Assembly: GCA_905215155.1 (NCBI GenBank)
Contig: CAJMPJ010000008.1
Coordinates: 39,057 to 103,056 of the forward strand
DNA from: an uncultured bacterium
GTDB lineage: Bacteria > Bacillota > Clostridia > Lachnospirales > Lachnospiraceae
Length of the DNA stretch: 64,000 nt
Reading direction: 5' to 3'
Each line of letters opens with the position of its first letter. The first letter of the stretch is position 1. A program made the translations under genes and the position numbers. Below are positions 16,621 through 26,070 of the stretch, one piece after another. Below the pieces are notes generated by a model that was not told the origin of the DNA, made no database searches, and saw only the letters and a list, made by a program, of their open reading frames with translations.

Positions 16621-17637
16621 ATGGACAGGTTCGATGATTTAATGAATAATACTATAGTTAAAAAGTTAGTCAGTATTCTATTGCTGGTTTTATTTATGTA
16701 TTTCTTTCGGGGGATGCTCAATCAGCTTTTGCTTATTTTTATCGTAACATTTATCTTTGGACAGCTGCAGAAATTCATTTATGATAAAGTGAATGCCCAT
16801 ATTAAAGTCAGCCGGAAGCTGGTTACAATTTTGATGTATATAGTGATTCTTTTGTTTTTTACGGTTTTAGGAATCGTGTATATCCCAATGGTGACCCAGC
16901 AGCTTCTTGATATCATCGGTCTGCTCTCAACCTTTGATTTGAATCAGGTTCAGTCAAAAGTGAATATCGGTCTTATCAATGCCATACCAAAGGAGGAGAT
17001 TGATTCCTATATCCGGATGGCAGAGAGCCATCTTCTTGGTTTTGTTGCGACGGCGGGTACGTTCAGCATCAATTTGCTGCTGTCTTTTTTAATCAGCTTT
17101 CTCTTTTTACTGGAAAAGGAGGAAATTATTGCTTTTTTTAAGCATATGGAACAGAGTAAAGTCTCTTTCTTCTATGAGTATTTCACCTTCTATGGAAAGA
17201 AGTTTTTAAACTCATTTGGGAAAGTGATTGAATTGCAGATTTTAATTGCATTCATTAACTCCTTTCTATCCGTAGTGGCCCTTACGGTAATGGGATTTCC
17301 CCAGACCCTGGGTCTTGGGGCCATGATTTTCATTCTCGGATTGATTCCGGTTGCCGGGGTGATCATTTCCCTGATCCCTCTTGCCATCATTGCATTTAAT
17401 ATCGGCGGTGCCATTAAGATCATTGAAGTGATTGTGATGATTGTGGTACTTCATTCCCTGGAAACTTATGTGCTGAATCCCAAGCTGATGTCCGCGAAAA
17501 CAAAGATTCCCGTGTTCCTTGTATTTCTCATTTTACTTGTGAGTGAACATTATATCGGGGTATGGGGCTTGCTTTTCGGCATTCCGCTGTTTATGTTTTT
17601 CCTGGACATCCTGGATATTAAGGTGAGGGAAAATTAA
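16621..17637 (+). CDS. AI-2E family transporter (PerM/YdbI-like)
   Basis: This 338-aa membrane protein has the UPF0118/AI-2E layout: N-terminal paired helices, an extracytoplasmic segment near residues 90-135, then helices containing GLGAMIFILGLIPVAGVIISLIPLAIIAF and the C-terminal VWGLLFGIPLFMFFLDI. Members include putative AI-2 exporters and Na+/H+ antiporters, so the substrate is open. It lies 108 bases after the SGNH gene and may have its own promoter. Confidence 0.88.
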   Translation: MDRFDDLMNNTIVKKLVSILLLVLFMYFFRGMLNQLLLIFIVTFIFGQLQKFIYDKVNAHIKVSRKLVTILMYIVILLFFTVLGIVYIPMVTQQLLDIIGLLSTFDLNQVQSKVNIGLINAIPKEEIDSYIRMAESHLLGFVATAGTFSINLLLSFLISFLFLLEKEEIIAFFKHMEQSKVSFFYEYFTFYGKKFLNSFGKVIELQILIAFINSFLSVVALTVMGFPQTLGLGAMIFILGLIPVAGVIISLIPLAIIAFNIGGAIKIIEVIVMIVVLHSLETYVLNPKLMSAKTKIPVFLVFLILLVSEHYIGVWGLLFGIPLFMFFLDILDIKVREN

Positions 17638-17715
17638 TTAGAAAAAAAGGGTGGTGGTCTGGATTTCGTCTGGTGATATAGAAATTTAGGTGCAGTGTGG
17701 GATCAGACCAAGGCA

Positions 17716-18276
17716 TCAATAAGCATATACGTATCCGCTCACCTCATTTGCAGGTATGAGCTTTGTCACCTCTATTTCTGGATTTTTATAGGATTGGCGG
17801 TTAAATTCCTGTTCTGAGGAAAAAAGAATTCCTTCCACGGTCACCCATGAACCGGCCTTTAGCTGAGCGGTCCTATCATATTTGCAGATCAGTCCCAGTG
17901 GAGTAACATCGGCTGCGCAGCAGGTCATAAGCATACGGGAAGCCATGAATTCCTCCTCGTGGCATAGGGCAGGGCCGGTGGAGACAAATCCGGTCAATCG
18001 TATTTTGTAACCCACATATTTTTGTGGGTTATTGCTTATTTCAAAGACCCAGAAGCCAAAATCATCATTGGAAACCGTGATGGTTTTTAAAGTCTCATTC
18101 AATCCTGGCAGCACATCGCCGAATTCATTTTGGGGAAGTGAGGCTTCTTCACCGGCAGCAGTGGCAGAATCTTTAGAAAACATCAACAGATAACAAGCGA
18201 TACCGATAAAGTATAAGCATATAATTAAACGATTCAATATCCTGAATTTGAATGATCTTGACTTTACCCCTGCCAT
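17716..18276 (-). CDS. DUF1980 (TIGR03943-type) membrane-anchored protein
   Basis: This 186-aa protein has one N-terminal membrane segment (residues 15-33) and an extracytoplasmic domain with the DUF1980 pattern: EISNNPQKYVGYKIRLTGFV, then FMASRMLMTCCAADVTPLGLIC with its CC pair, then AGSWVTVEGILF. Members usually pair with a DUF318/YcgR permease gene. Here no permease gene is adjacent and the longer N-terminal membrane part is missing, so it is a lone variant. Function is unknown; an OB-fold is likely. Confidence 0.8.
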   Translation of the reverse strand: MAGVKSRSFKFRILNRLIICLYFIGIACYLLMFSKDSATAAGEEASLPQNEFGDVLPGLNETLKTITVSNDDFGFWVFEISNNPQKYVGYKIRLTGFVSTGPALCHEEEFMASRMLMTCCAADVTPLGLICKYDRTAQLKAGSWVTVEGILFSSEQEFNRQSYKNPEIEVTKLIPANEVSGYVYAY

Positions 18277-18325
18277 ATAATTTCCTCCTAAAAAAAGAGA
18301 CAGCTAACACTCCTATTTTATGATT

Positions 18326-19450
18326 CTATTCGGAAAATATAGCTTTATATTCTAAATCGCTTATCTCTCTCCCTTTTGCAGTCAGTTTGATCGTATCTTT
18401 TTCAATCACCACATTTCCATCCTTTAATAAAGCATTGACAATTTTATCGGTAAACGCTTTTTCCCAGTGGAAATGTGCGGAAAGTGTATGAAGACCAGCT
18501 TCCTGGGTTTCTTCCTCGCTTCCTTCGTGCTGGTATAAATGAAATAAGAGCGTTTTCCTGCTGAAATCAAGTTTTTGCCTCTGATGCCTTCTGATGGAAC
18601 TTATAAAGCCTCTTTTAGGAGCTGTGATAAATACAACAAAGAATACCAATCCGGTCATGACTGCCATACTGCCGGAGATGGAAACATCGAACCAGGACGC
18701 CAGATAAAAGCCTGCGATACCGTTGAAGGCTCCGATTCCGGCACTGAGGATCAGCATGTGCTTCAGGTCATCGGTCAGCAGATAAGCGGTAGCCGGAGGC
18801 CCGATCATAAACGCCACGACCAGTACAGAACCAACCGCTTCAAATGCGCCTACGGTTGTCATGGAAACCAGCATCATCAGCCCATAGTGAATCAGGGAAG
18901 GAGAGATTCCAAGAACAGCCGACAGCACAGGATCAAAGGTGACCACCTTTAATTCTTTAAAAAATACAATAATAAAGATGAGATTAATAATTAACAGTGC
19001 CAGGGTACTGTAGATTGCTTTGGCACCAATATCATAGCCAAACAGGACCAGCCGGTTAAACGGCGCAAAGGCAAGCTCCCCTAGAAGAACGGAATCTGTA
19101 TCCAAATGGACGGAACCTGCGTATTTGGTAATCAGAATAATAGCGATGGAGAATAGCAGCGGAAATACAATTCCAATGGAAGCATCCTCAGAAAGCAGTT
19201 TGGTCCGGTTCAGCGTTTCCGTCAGCCAAACCGTTGCAAGGCCTATCAAAGCAGCTCCTGCAATCAGGAGAGGGGAAGATAAGTCATGGGTCACGAAAAA
19301 GGCAAGGACAATCCCAAGAAGAATGGTATGAGTAATGGAGTCAGACATCATTGACATCTTCCTCAGAACCAGAAACACGCCCGGCAGCGAGCAGGCAACC
19401 GCAACAATAACGGCAATCAGCTGAATTTCAAATTGTGGTGACATCCTCAT
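18326..19450 (-). CDS. metal ABC transporter permease fused to a winged-helix tail
   Basis: Residues 1-285 are a TroD/MntD/ZnuB-type permease (ABC-3 family) with multiple membrane segments (GVFLVLRKMSMMSDSITHTILLGI; GAFEAVGSVLVVAFMIGPPATAYLL). The last about 80 residues (LLFHLYQHEGSEEETQEAG ... LLKDGNVVIEKDTIKLTAKGREISDLEYKAIF) are soluble and resemble the winged-helix part of DtxR-type regulators, a known extension in TroD-like permeases. The start overlaps the end of the other permease gene by 23 bases. It imports Mn, Zn or Fe. Confidence 0.88.
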   Translation of the reverse strand: MRMSPQFEIQLIAVIVAVACSLPGVFLVLRKMSMMSDSITHTILLGIVLAFFVTHDLSSPLLIAGAALIGLATVWLTETLNRTKLLSEDASIGIVFPLLFSIAIILITKYAGSVHLDTDSVLLGELAFAPFNRLVLFGYDIGAKAIYSTLALLIINLIFIIVFFKELKVVTFDPVLSAVLGISPSLIHYGLMMLVSMTTVGAFEAVGSVLVVAFMIGPPATAYLLTDDLKHMLILSAGIGAFNGIAGFYLASWFDVSISGSMAVMTGLVFFVVFITAPKRGFISSIRRHQRQKLDFSRKTLLFHLYQHEGSEEETQEAGLHTLSAHFHWEKAFTDKIVNALLKDGNVVIEKDTIKLTAKGREISDLEYKAIFSE

Positions 19451-20351
19451 TCCCTCCTTTGTTTTTTATTAATTGTTTTAAGTTTTTTCGATGAAGTATT
19501 TTTTGTATAATTCCTCTTCCCGGTGCAAATAAAATGCTGAATATAACAATAGAGCTGATAAAGACTACAATTGCAGGACCCGTAGGAAGTTTAGCTGTCA
19601 GGGAGCTGGCAATGGTCCCAAGGATACCGGATACCGCCCCAAAGACAGCGGACAGCATCACCATGATCCACAGGCGGTCGGTCCATTGTCTGGCAGCAAC
19701 CGCCGGTGCGATCAGCATGGCACTCATTAAGATTACTCCCACCGTCTGTAAGCCGATAATAATGGCCATAACAATCATAAAGGAAAGTAAAAGATTGATT
19801 CTGTTAGCCGGAAAGCCAAGGCTTCTGGCATATTCCATATCAAAGATGAAAAGCTTGAATTCCTTCCAGAATAAAAGTACCAGGAAGAGCAGGATCACTC
19901 CGCACAGCATCATAAAGATAACATCTCTTTTAAGGAGGGTTGATGCCTGCCCAAAGATAAAGCGTTTTAATCCGGCCTGATTGGAATTGGGTATTTTTTG
20001 GACAAAGGTCAGCAGTACCAGACCAAATCCGAAAAATACAGACATGACAAGGGCGAGAGCGCTGTCAAATTTAATACGGGTATGTTTTACAATGCTGATG
20101 ATGAATAAAGTGGCAATTAAGCCTGAGATCAGTGCTCCAAGCAACAGGACTTCTGTATTCTTGGAGCCGGTCAGAACGAATGCCAGTATGACACCGGGTA
20201 AGGCGGCATGGGAGACACCGTCCCCCAGAAGGCTTTGCTTGCGAAGCACAGCAAAGCTTCCTAAAACGCCGCTTAATAATCCAAGAATGGCAGAGCCCAG
20301 TGCCACGGTCTGGAACGTGTAGTCTTTAAAAAGGGAAAATACCTGTTCCAT
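19428..20351 (-). CDS. metal ABC transporter permease (TroC/MntC type)
   Basis: This 307-aa ABC-3 family permease starts MEQVFSLFKDYTFQTVALGSAILGLLSGVLGSFAVLRKQSLLGDGVSHAALPGV, the standard opening for Mn/Zn/Fe permeases, and contains GLQTVGVILMSAMLIAPAVAARQWTDRL. It forms a heterodimer with the permease encoded just downstream (23-base overlap). The ATPase gene ends 12 bases upstream. Confidence 0.93.
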   Translation of the reverse strand: MEQVFSLFKDYTFQTVALGSAILGLLSGVLGSFAVLRKQSLLGDGVSHAALPGVILAFVLTGSKNTEVLLLGALISGLIATLFIISIVKHTRIKFDSALALVMSVFFGFGLVLLTFVQKIPNSNQAGLKRFIFGQASTLLKRDVIFMMLCGVILLFLVLLFWKEFKLFIFDMEYARSLGFPANRINLLLSFMIVMAIIIGLQTVGVILMSAMLIAPAVAARQWTDRLWIMVMLSAVFGAVSGILGTIASSLTAKLPTGPAIVVFISSIVIFSILFAPGRGIIQKILHRKNLKQLIKNKGGNEDVTTI

Positions 20352-20363
20352 AGTGTCACCTCC

Positions 20364-21122
20364 TTACATGGCCCCCTGCAATAAATTTACGGAGCTGCGG
20401 TATGCCTTTTTTAAATTGCTCTCATGAAATACCTCTTCTACAGGGCCGCTTGCGATCACTTTGATGTTAATCAGTGTGACCCAGTCAAAGTATTCCTCAA
20501 CTGTCTGTAAGTCATGGTGTACCACAACCACCGTTTTACCGGACTCTCTTAACTCTTTTAAGAGCTGAACAATTGCTTTTTCTGTCTGAATGTCTACACC
20601 CTTAAAGGGTTCATCCATGAAGTAAATATCTGCCGTCTGCATCAAAGCTCTGGCTAAGAATACCCTCTGCTGCTGACCGCCGGAAAGCTGGCTGATCTGG
20701 CGGTCTGCAAATGGTTCCATGCCAACCTTTTTTAAGCATTCCATTGCCATTTCCCTGTCTTTTTTACCGGGCCGCCGGATAAAACCAAGCCTTCCGTAAC
20801 AGCCCATAAGAACGATGTCCTTTACCGTTGCCGGGAAATCCCAGTCAACGCTTCCGCTTTGGGGAACGTAGGCTACCTGATTTTTTAATTTGCGAAGATT
20901 GTTTTCTTTCTCCTGGAAGAAATGGACCGTACCGGTTACCGGGACCAAAAGTCCCAGCATGGCTTTTAAGAGAGTGGTTTTCCCAGCCCCATTGGGACCG
21001 ACCACAGCCATCAGCTTGCCCTGTGGAATATCAAGGTCAATATCCCATAAGACCGGTTTGGAATCATATGCAACGGTTAAATCTTCTATATGGACTGCAT
21101 AATCCGATGGATTCACTTTCAT
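20364..21122 (-). CDS. metal ABC transporter ATP-binding protein (TroB/MntB type)
   Basis: This ABC ATPase (252 aa) has Walker A GPNGAGKTT, signature LSGGQQQR, Walker B ADIYFMDEP and the H-loop VVHHDL. It energises the metal importer. I chose the ATG at 21122, preceded by GGAGGACCCCCT; an upstream in-frame start at 21143 lacks a ribosome binding site. It lies 25 bases after the binding-protein gene in the same operon. Confidence 0.94.
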   Translation of the reverse strand: MKVNPSDYAVHIEDLTVAYDSKPVLWDIDLDIPQGKLMAVVGPNGAGKTTLLKAMLGLLVPVTGTVHFFQEKENNLRKLKNQVAYVPQSGSVDWDFPATVKDIVLMGCYGRLGFIRRPGKKDREMAMECLKKVGMEPFADRQISQLSGGQQQRVFLARALMQTADIYFMDEPFKGVDIQTEKAIVQLLKELRESGKTVVVVHHDLQTVEEYFDWVTLINIKVIASGPVEEVFHESNLKKAYRSSVNLLQGAM

Positions 21123-21147
21123 AGGGGGTCCTCCTTTTCCCAATCTG

Positions 21148-22080
21148 TCATTTTAATGCTTCTACAATGGTGTCAACGTTGGCTTTTACAGTCAGAAGAT
21201 AGGTTTCCGCTCCGGAATCCACGCCCCCAAGAGAGTCGGAGTAAAGTTCTCCGCCGATGATTACATCAAATCCTTTCGATTTTACGGCGGCCTGAAGGGC
21301 CTCTATGGTTTTCGGGGGCACCGAGGATTCTACAAAGATGGCTTTAATTTTCCGTTGGGTGATAAAATCAGCCAGGCTGCTCACGTCAGCAGTACCAGCT
21401 TCCGCATCGGTACTGATTCCCTGCAATCCTCTCACCTCAAGGCCGTAAGCCTTGCCAAAGTATTGAAATGCATCGTGTGCTGTAATCAGAACCCGCTGTT
21501 CTTCCGGGATTTCCTTTACCCGTTCTTTAATATATGTATCCAGTGACTCCAGTTCTGACATATAGGCTTCTAAGTTTTTCTTGTAATATGGGGAATGATC
21601 AGGATCTGCTTCGGATAACTGGTCTGCCACAGTTTTAGCGGCAGATTTCCAAAGGGAAACATCAAACCAGATATGAGGGTCGTGAACAGAGCTGTCATCC
21701 TCCCAGGATAGCAATTGATCTTTTGGAAGACCGTCTTCAATGCAGATGACCTTGCTTCCCCGGTCAGTCAGTGACTCAAAGATCTCACCCATTTTCCCTT
21801 CCAGATGCAGACCGTTATAGACGACCACATCGGCATTCTGCATCAAAGTAACGTCTCCGGCACTTGCCTGATATAAATGGGGATCAATACCCGGTCCCAT
21901 AAGTCCGTCTACATTCACATGTTCCCCGCCAATGACTTTTGTCAGGTCGGCAAGCATGGTGGTGGTAGCTACGATATTTAACGTATCACTTTCGTTTTTC
22001 TGGTCAGCTTTTTGACATGCGGTCAAAAATAAGGATGCGATAAGGCTGATGTTTAACATCATGATTAATTTTTTTATCAT
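21148..22080 (-). CDS. metal ABC transporter substrate-binding lipoprotein (TroA/ZnuA family)
   Basis: This 310-aa cluster A-I binding protein has lipobox LTAC (Cys22). Metal ligand motifs are visible: PHLYQAS, DPHIWFD, TAHDAFQYFGKAYGL and the C-terminal GGELYSDSLG. The pattern His/His/Glu or His/Asp fits Mn, Zn or Fe binding. The ATG follows GGAGGATTAAC. It is the first gene of the transporter block, 33 bases downstream of the DtxR-type repressor gene. Confidence 0.93.
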   Translation of the reverse strand: MIKKLIMMLNISLIASLFLTACQKADQKNESDTLNIVATTTMLADLTKVIGGEHVNVDGLMGPGIDPHLYQASAGDVTLMQNADVVVYNGLHLEGKMGEIFESLTDRGSKVICIEDGLPKDQLLSWEDDSSVHDPHIWFDVSLWKSAAKTVADQLSEADPDHSPYYKKNLEAYMSELESLDTYIKERVKEIPEEQRVLITAHDAFQYFGKAYGLEVRGLQGISTDAEAGTADVSSLADFITQRKIKAIFVESSVPPKTIEALQAAVKSKGFDVIIGGELYSDSLGGVDSGAETYLLTVKANVDTIVEALK

Positions 22081-22113
22081 GTTAATCCTCCATCATTTCA
22101 ATCGTTATAAATT

Positions 22114-22764
22114 TCATTCATTTGTAGATACATAAATCTGGCAGGCAGCTTTATGGCTGATCTGTATTGTTTTGTCTCCAAGTACCAGGGTAAAAGGTCC
22201 CTCGTAGTCATCAACGGCAAGGACGGTGATCTGGCTTCCGATTTCAATTCCCTGAGTCTGTAAGTAATCAAGAAGTTCTTTTTCTTCCTGTACCTTTTTT
22301 ATAATGGCTGTTGTTCCGGCAGCCAGGGTGGAGAGAAGAACTAATGATCCTTCTTTTATCTGTCCGTTCTGATCGGGAATCGCATTGCCGTGAGGGCAGT
22401 ATGCAGGATAATTCAAAAAGCGTTCCAGCCGGCCCGTCAGCCGGACAGGAGATACGTGCTCCAATAATTCCGCATCTTCATGTGCTTCACTCCAGGAATA
22501 ACCCAGGTGCCGTATAAGAAACACTTCCCACAGGCGGTGGCCCCGCAAAAGGGAGATTGCGATCCCGATTCCTTCTTTTGTCAACTTTGCTCCTTTATAA
22601 GGCTCCGTAATCAGCAATGATTCCTGACTTAACTTTGTCAGCATTTCAGATACTGAAGCCGGCGCTATTTTTAATTTCTGCGATAGCTCCTTGTTGCTTA
22701 CCAGGTGTTCGGAGCCTCCCAGCTTATATAGTTCTTTTAAATAATCTTCTTTGTTTGGTGTCAT
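22114..22764 (-). CDS. DtxR/MntR-family metal-dependent repressor (TroR-like)
   Basis: This 216-aa regulator has an N-terminal winged helix (YLKELYKLGGSEHLVSNKELSQKLKIAPASVSEMLTKL), a metal-binding/dimerisation domain (RGHRLWEVFLIRHLGYSWSEAHEDAELLEHVSP) and a C-terminal FeoA/SH3-like domain (residues about 145-216). It is the first gene of the metal transporter operon and is preceded by a perfect palindrome, so it probably represses its own operon when the metal is plentiful. Confidence 0.92.
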   Translation of the reverse strand: MTPNKEDYLKELYKLGGSEHLVSNKELSQKLKIAPASVSEMLTKLSQESLLITEPYKGAKLTKEGIGIAISLLRGHRLWEVFLIRHLGYSWSEAHEDAELLEHVSPVRLTGRLERFLNYPAYCPHGNAIPDQNGQIKEGSLVLLSTLAAGTTAIIKKVQEEKELLDYLQTQGIEIGSQITVLAVDDYEGPFTLVLGDKTIQISHKAACQIYVSTNE

Positions 22765-22779
22765 AGGACCGCCTCCTGT

Positions 22780-22818
22780 TTTAGGTATACCTAAATTAAT
22801 TGTATTATATACCTAAAA
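22780..22818 (-). promoter_or_regulatory. DtxR-type operator of the metal transport operon
   Basis: TTTAGGTATACCTAAA (22780-22795) is a perfect 16-bp palindrome resembling the TTAGG...CCTAA core of DtxR-family operators. A second half-site, ATATACCTAAAA, lies at 22807-22818. Both are just upstream of the repressor start, where they would cover the promoter. Confidence 0.75.
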
Positions 22819-22996
22819 TCAGAAAAGTGCAAGATACATCCCGGTAAAGAAACGAGTATCTTTATCATTAGAGAGAATTAGCGGAGGCTAAAAAAGTTTC
22901 CTGAGACTAATATATTTTAAAACGGAAAAAGTGTTACAATATAAGATGGGCTGTATCAATAAGTTTGAAATTTTTTAAAAATAGGTATGACATTAA

Positions 22997-23024
22997 TTGA
23001 TCCGTTCTGCTATACTTGTATAAT
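22997..23024 (+). promoter_or_regulatory. sigma-A promoter for VOC gene
   Basis: TTGATC (22997-23002) and a perfect TATAAT (23019-23024) are spaced by 16 bases, 39 bases before the start codon of the VOC protein. Confidence 0.6.
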
Positions 23025-23062
23025 CAATGCAATTAAAAAAGTGTAATAAAAGGAGAAAAAAT

Positions 23063-23425
23063 ATGAATTTTTGTTGGGTAACACTGCATGTGGGAAATTT
23101 TGAAGAATCCCTTGCTTTCTATCATGAAGTGCTGAAGCTTCCGGTCAGCAGCAGACACAGCGGAGGCGGTGTAGAGATGGCCATGCTTGGAAAAGAAGGA
23201 CAGCCGAAAGTAGAACTGCTCTGTGACGGGAACGCTCAAAGCGGTCAGAAGCAATCCGGCATTTCTGTAGGTATTTCGGTTAATTCCTTGGAAGAGACGA
23301 TGGAATATTTGGACAAACTGGGAATTCCGGTTCTTAGAGGGCCGATTTCACCGAATCCGTCTACCAGGTTTATTTTTATCCATGATCCTGATGGTTATGA
23401 GGTTCAGCTGGTGGAAATGAAATAA
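23063..23425 (+). CDS. VOC family (glyoxalase/dioxygenase-fold) protein
   Basis: This 120-aa protein has the vicinal-oxygen-chelate fold pattern: FCWVTLHVGNFEESLAFYHEVLKLPV at the start and IFIHDPDGYEVQLVEM at the end with its metal-ligand Glu. The substrate is unknown; relatives include glyoxalase I and antibiotic-binding proteins. The ATG at 23063 follows AAAGGAGAAAAAAT; an in-frame ATG at 23027 gives an atypical Lys/Arg-rich extension and was rejected. Confidence 0.86.
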   Translation: MNFCWVTLHVGNFEESLAFYHEVLKLPVSSRHSGGGVEMAMLGKEGQPKVELLCDGNAQSGQKQSGISVGISVNSLEETMEYLDKLGIPVLRGPISPNPSTRFIFIHDPDGYEVQLVEMK

Positions 23426-23437
23426 AAAAGATAAGCC

Positions 23438-24865
23438 TTATTTCTTTTTCCTGTCCGGATCATAGATTTCCTCTGAAAATTCAGTTAAGATACGGCGATG
23501 CTCCGAGGTTCCTGCCGGATATTGATTTTGCCGATGCAGTTTGTGTTTGTCTGCTTCATGAACAAATGCATAACAGACCGTGAAAAAAGCCACAAGAGCA
23601 ATTCCTGCAAAAAATCCCAGGGTCTGACTTTTTAAAAACGGCATGCTGAACATGGCGATGATCAGTCCTGCCATTGCAAACAGAGAACTATACGGAAATC
23701 CGCACAGCCGGCAGTTTCCTTCCGGTTTCCCGTTCTTTTTCCGAAAGCGGATATGGGTAACCATGAGTACGATATAGGTAAAAAGCAGTGCAAATCCTCC
23801 GGAGCTGATCAAAAACACATAGACCTCAGGGAACAATAGCCCCACGTATAAAAACAGGATCATGGAGAAGCCCGAAAAGAGGATTCCCCTGTAAGGAACA
23901 TCCGTTTTATCTCTTAAAAATGCAGGCCCAAGCCCGTCTTCCACAAGAGAGCGGAGCATTCTTCCGATTCCAAACATGGCGGCTAACATGGTCGATATGA
24001 TGGCGGTAATGAGTATGACCGTCATGGCAGTACCTGCCCAGGTCATTTGATAGCGGTAGAGGGCCGTAACCATAGGGCTGACGTCTTCATTTAAGGACCC
24101 GGTGGGAACCAGCAGCAAAAGGACTAAAACACACAGAATATAAAGTGTCACGAGCCAAAACACCGTTAGGTGGATGGCACGGGGCACATTTTTTTGCTTG
24201 TTTTCTGTTTCGCTGGCAGCCAGTCCGATGATTTCAAAGCCTGCAAAGGAGAACAAAACGATCAGCATGCTTCCGGCCAGACTTTTTATTCCGCCGGGGA
24301 GAAATGGTTCTGAACGAAGGGTGCTGATCCCCAGTGGGGTAGAGCCGGGCAAGACACCGAAGATGATCAGACACCCTAAAAGGATAAATCCTATAATGGC
24401 CAGAATCTTGACTGCGGCCAGAACGCTTTCCAAACGGCTCAGCTGTTTGGCTCCCAAAAGGTTTAATAAGGTGACACCGGCAATGAGAAGGGTGCCAAGA
24501 AAAGGGATTGAAACGGCCGGAAACCAGGTTCGGAACAATAAGGATACTGCGGTAGCCTCACTGGACATGGAAATGACCATTCCGGTCCAATAGACCCAGC
24601 CCACCACAAAGCCAGTTCCTTTGTTGATATACTCCGATGCAAAGGTTCTAAAGGAAGAAGAATCCGGATGAGATACTGTCATTTCCGAAAGTGCAAAAAG
24701 GATGAAGTAGACCATAACAGCACAAATCAGATAAGAAAAAATAATTGCTGGTCCTGCCGCCTGAATGGCAACCGTTGAACCTATAAAAAAGGAACCGCCG
24801 ATGACGGTTCCAAGAGCCATCATTGTCAAACGGCCTGCAGTAAGTCCTTTTGCTTTGTTTTCCAT
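23438..24865 (-). CDS. APC superfamily amino acid permease
   Basis: This 475-aa protein with 12 membrane segments starts KGLTAGRLTMMALGTVIGGSFFIGSTVAIQAAGPA, the unwound-helix Gly motif of APC permeases (GTVIGGSFF). It also has FSFAGFEIIGLAASETENKQKNVPRAI in the sixth helix. It probably imports an amino acid with H+. The tail after residue 435 is hydrophilic. GAGGG precedes the ATG. It stands alone; I saw no T-box or riboswitch upstream. Confidence 0.9.
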   Translation of the reverse strand: MENKAKGLTAGRLTMMALGTVIGGSFFIGSTVAIQAAGPAIIFSYLICAVMVYFILFALSEMTVSHPDSSSFRTFASEYINKGTGFVVGWVYWTGMVISMSSEATAVSLLFRTWFPAVSIPFLGTLLIAGVTLLNLLGAKQLSRLESVLAAVKILAIIGFILLGCLIIFGVLPGSTPLGISTLRSEPFLPGGIKSLAGSMLIVLFSFAGFEIIGLAASETENKQKNVPRAIHLTVFWLVTLYILCVLVLLLLVPTGSLNEDVSPMVTALYRYQMTWAGTAMTVILITAIISTMLAAMFGIGRMLRSLVEDGLGPAFLRDKTDVPYRGILFSGFSMILFLYVGLLFPEVYVFLISSGGFALLFTYIVLMVTHIRFRKKNGKPEGNCRLCGFPYSSLFAMAGLIIAMFSMPFLKSQTLGFFAGIALVAFFTVCYAFVHEADKHKLHRQNQYPAGTSEHRRILTEFSEEIYDPDRKKK

Positions 24866-25072
24866 TGGAATCCCTCGCTTTTTTATTTTTGTATTATTAT
24901 TTCAGATATCAGAAAAGTTATTCAAACCATAGAAACTCTTTGATAATTATAAGCCAGTGCCTTATAATAGAAAAAATAAATTCTCCCAACTCCATCGTTA
25001 GATGGCTGATTGAAATAAAGTTTTATTAATAATAAGTACTTTACTTATAAAAAGAAAAATCAGGAGGCAATC

Positions 25073-25594
25073 ATGATAAAAAAGGCAGGCAAAGAAGACA
25101 TTCAGGCAGTGGCCCATACTTACCGGGAGCTGCTGCTTTATGAGAAGGAACATGGAAGTCATTCCAATTGGGTCCTTGATGTGTATCCTACAAAAGAAAA
25201 TGCTCAAAAAAGCTATGAAGAGGGGACGTTATATGTGCTGGAAGAGAATGGAGAGATCTGTGCCAGCATGGTTTTAAATCATTTGCAGTCCGAAGAATAT
25301 GCTAAAATTCCTTGGAGATATCCGGCTGATCCGGCTGAGGTGCTTGTCCTGCATACGCTTTGCATCCCGCCTTCAAAGGCAGGAAAAGGCATGGGAAGAA
25401 AGATGGTTGGTTATGCCTTAAATCAGGCAAAGGAACTGGGCTGTAAAGTGATGAGGCTGGATACTCACGCTGAGAATGAACCGGCGGCCCGCTTATATAA
25501 AAAGCTGGGATTCCAGTATGCGGGTACCGCGGACGTTCTGCATGAGGGACTTATACCGGAAAAACAGATATTCTTTGAGCGGATTATTTTATAG
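25073..25594 (+). CDS. GNAT family N-acetyltransferase
   Basis: This 173-aa acetyl-CoA-dependent acyltransferase has the acetyl-CoA loop VLVLHTLCIPPSKAGKGMGRKMVGYALNQAKELGC and the C-terminal NEPAARLYKKLGFQYAG motif. AGGAGG lies 6 bases before the ATG. The substrate is unknown. Confidence 0.88.
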   Translation: MIKKAGKEDIQAVAHTYRELLLYEKEHGSHSNWVLDVYPTKENAQKSYEEGTLYVLEENGEICASMVLNHLQSEEYAKIPWRYPADPAEVLVLHTLCIPPSKAGKGMGRKMVGYALNQAKELGCKVMRLDTHAENEPAARLYKKLGFQYAGTADVLHEGLIPEKQIFFERIIL

Positions 25595-25650
25595 TAATAA
25601 GAAGTGAAGGAAAAGCAGATTCAAAGCAAGCGGCAAAGGAGGGATTGCAA

Positions 25651-26070
25651 ATGAAAGAGATCTATGCACTCAGTGCCTATGAAACAAGCGCTGAAAATTT
25701 TTTTGAAACATTAAAACAATACCAGGTGGATCTGGTGTTGGATATCAGGCAGAAGAATGACTCCCAGTTGTGTGGATTTACAAAGAAAAGAGACTTGGAG
25801 TATCTGGTCAGGACCATTGTCCATGCCGACTATGTCCACGACCGGAAGTTTGCTCCGGACAGCGGTCTGCTGGACCCTTATCTCAAGCAATGGATCTCTT
25901 GGGAGCAGTATAAAAAGGGGTACGAAGCTTTAATGAAGGAGAGAAACGTCATTTCTTATTTTAAGTCTCAGTATGGCACGTATTCAAGGATCTGTTTGAT
26001 TGGAACGGAAACAAAGAAGAGAAAATCCCATAGTCAGGTACTTTGTTCCATGCTTCAGGAATGTTTCTGA
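25651..26070 (+). CDS. DUF488 family protein
   Basis: This 139-aa protein reads MKEIYALSAYETSAENFFETLKQYQVDLVLDIRQKNDSQLCGFTKKRDLEYLV, matching DUF488 (opening segment followed by the LxDIR motif and an LxxxL patch). The late GTETKKRKSHSQVLCSML fits the family's Cys/His-containing end. Function is unknown. The ATG at 25651 has GGAGGG 7 bases upstream. It may be co-transcribed with the GNAT gene, 56 bases before it. Confidence 0.82.
   Translation: MKEIYALSAYETSAENFFETLKQYQVDLVLDIRQKNDSQLCGFTKKRDLEYLVRTIVHADYVHDRKFAPDSGLLDPYLKQWISWEQYKKGYEALMKERNVISYFKSQYGTYSRICLIGTETKKRKSHSQVLCSMLQECF

Noticed and set aside
24866..25072. Possible T-box or amino acid riboswitch before the APC permease gene
   Set aside because: I looked for the T-box core and lysine/glycine aptamer motifs on the minus strand and found none; the stretch is AT-rich with one short CCATC/GATGG hairpin.
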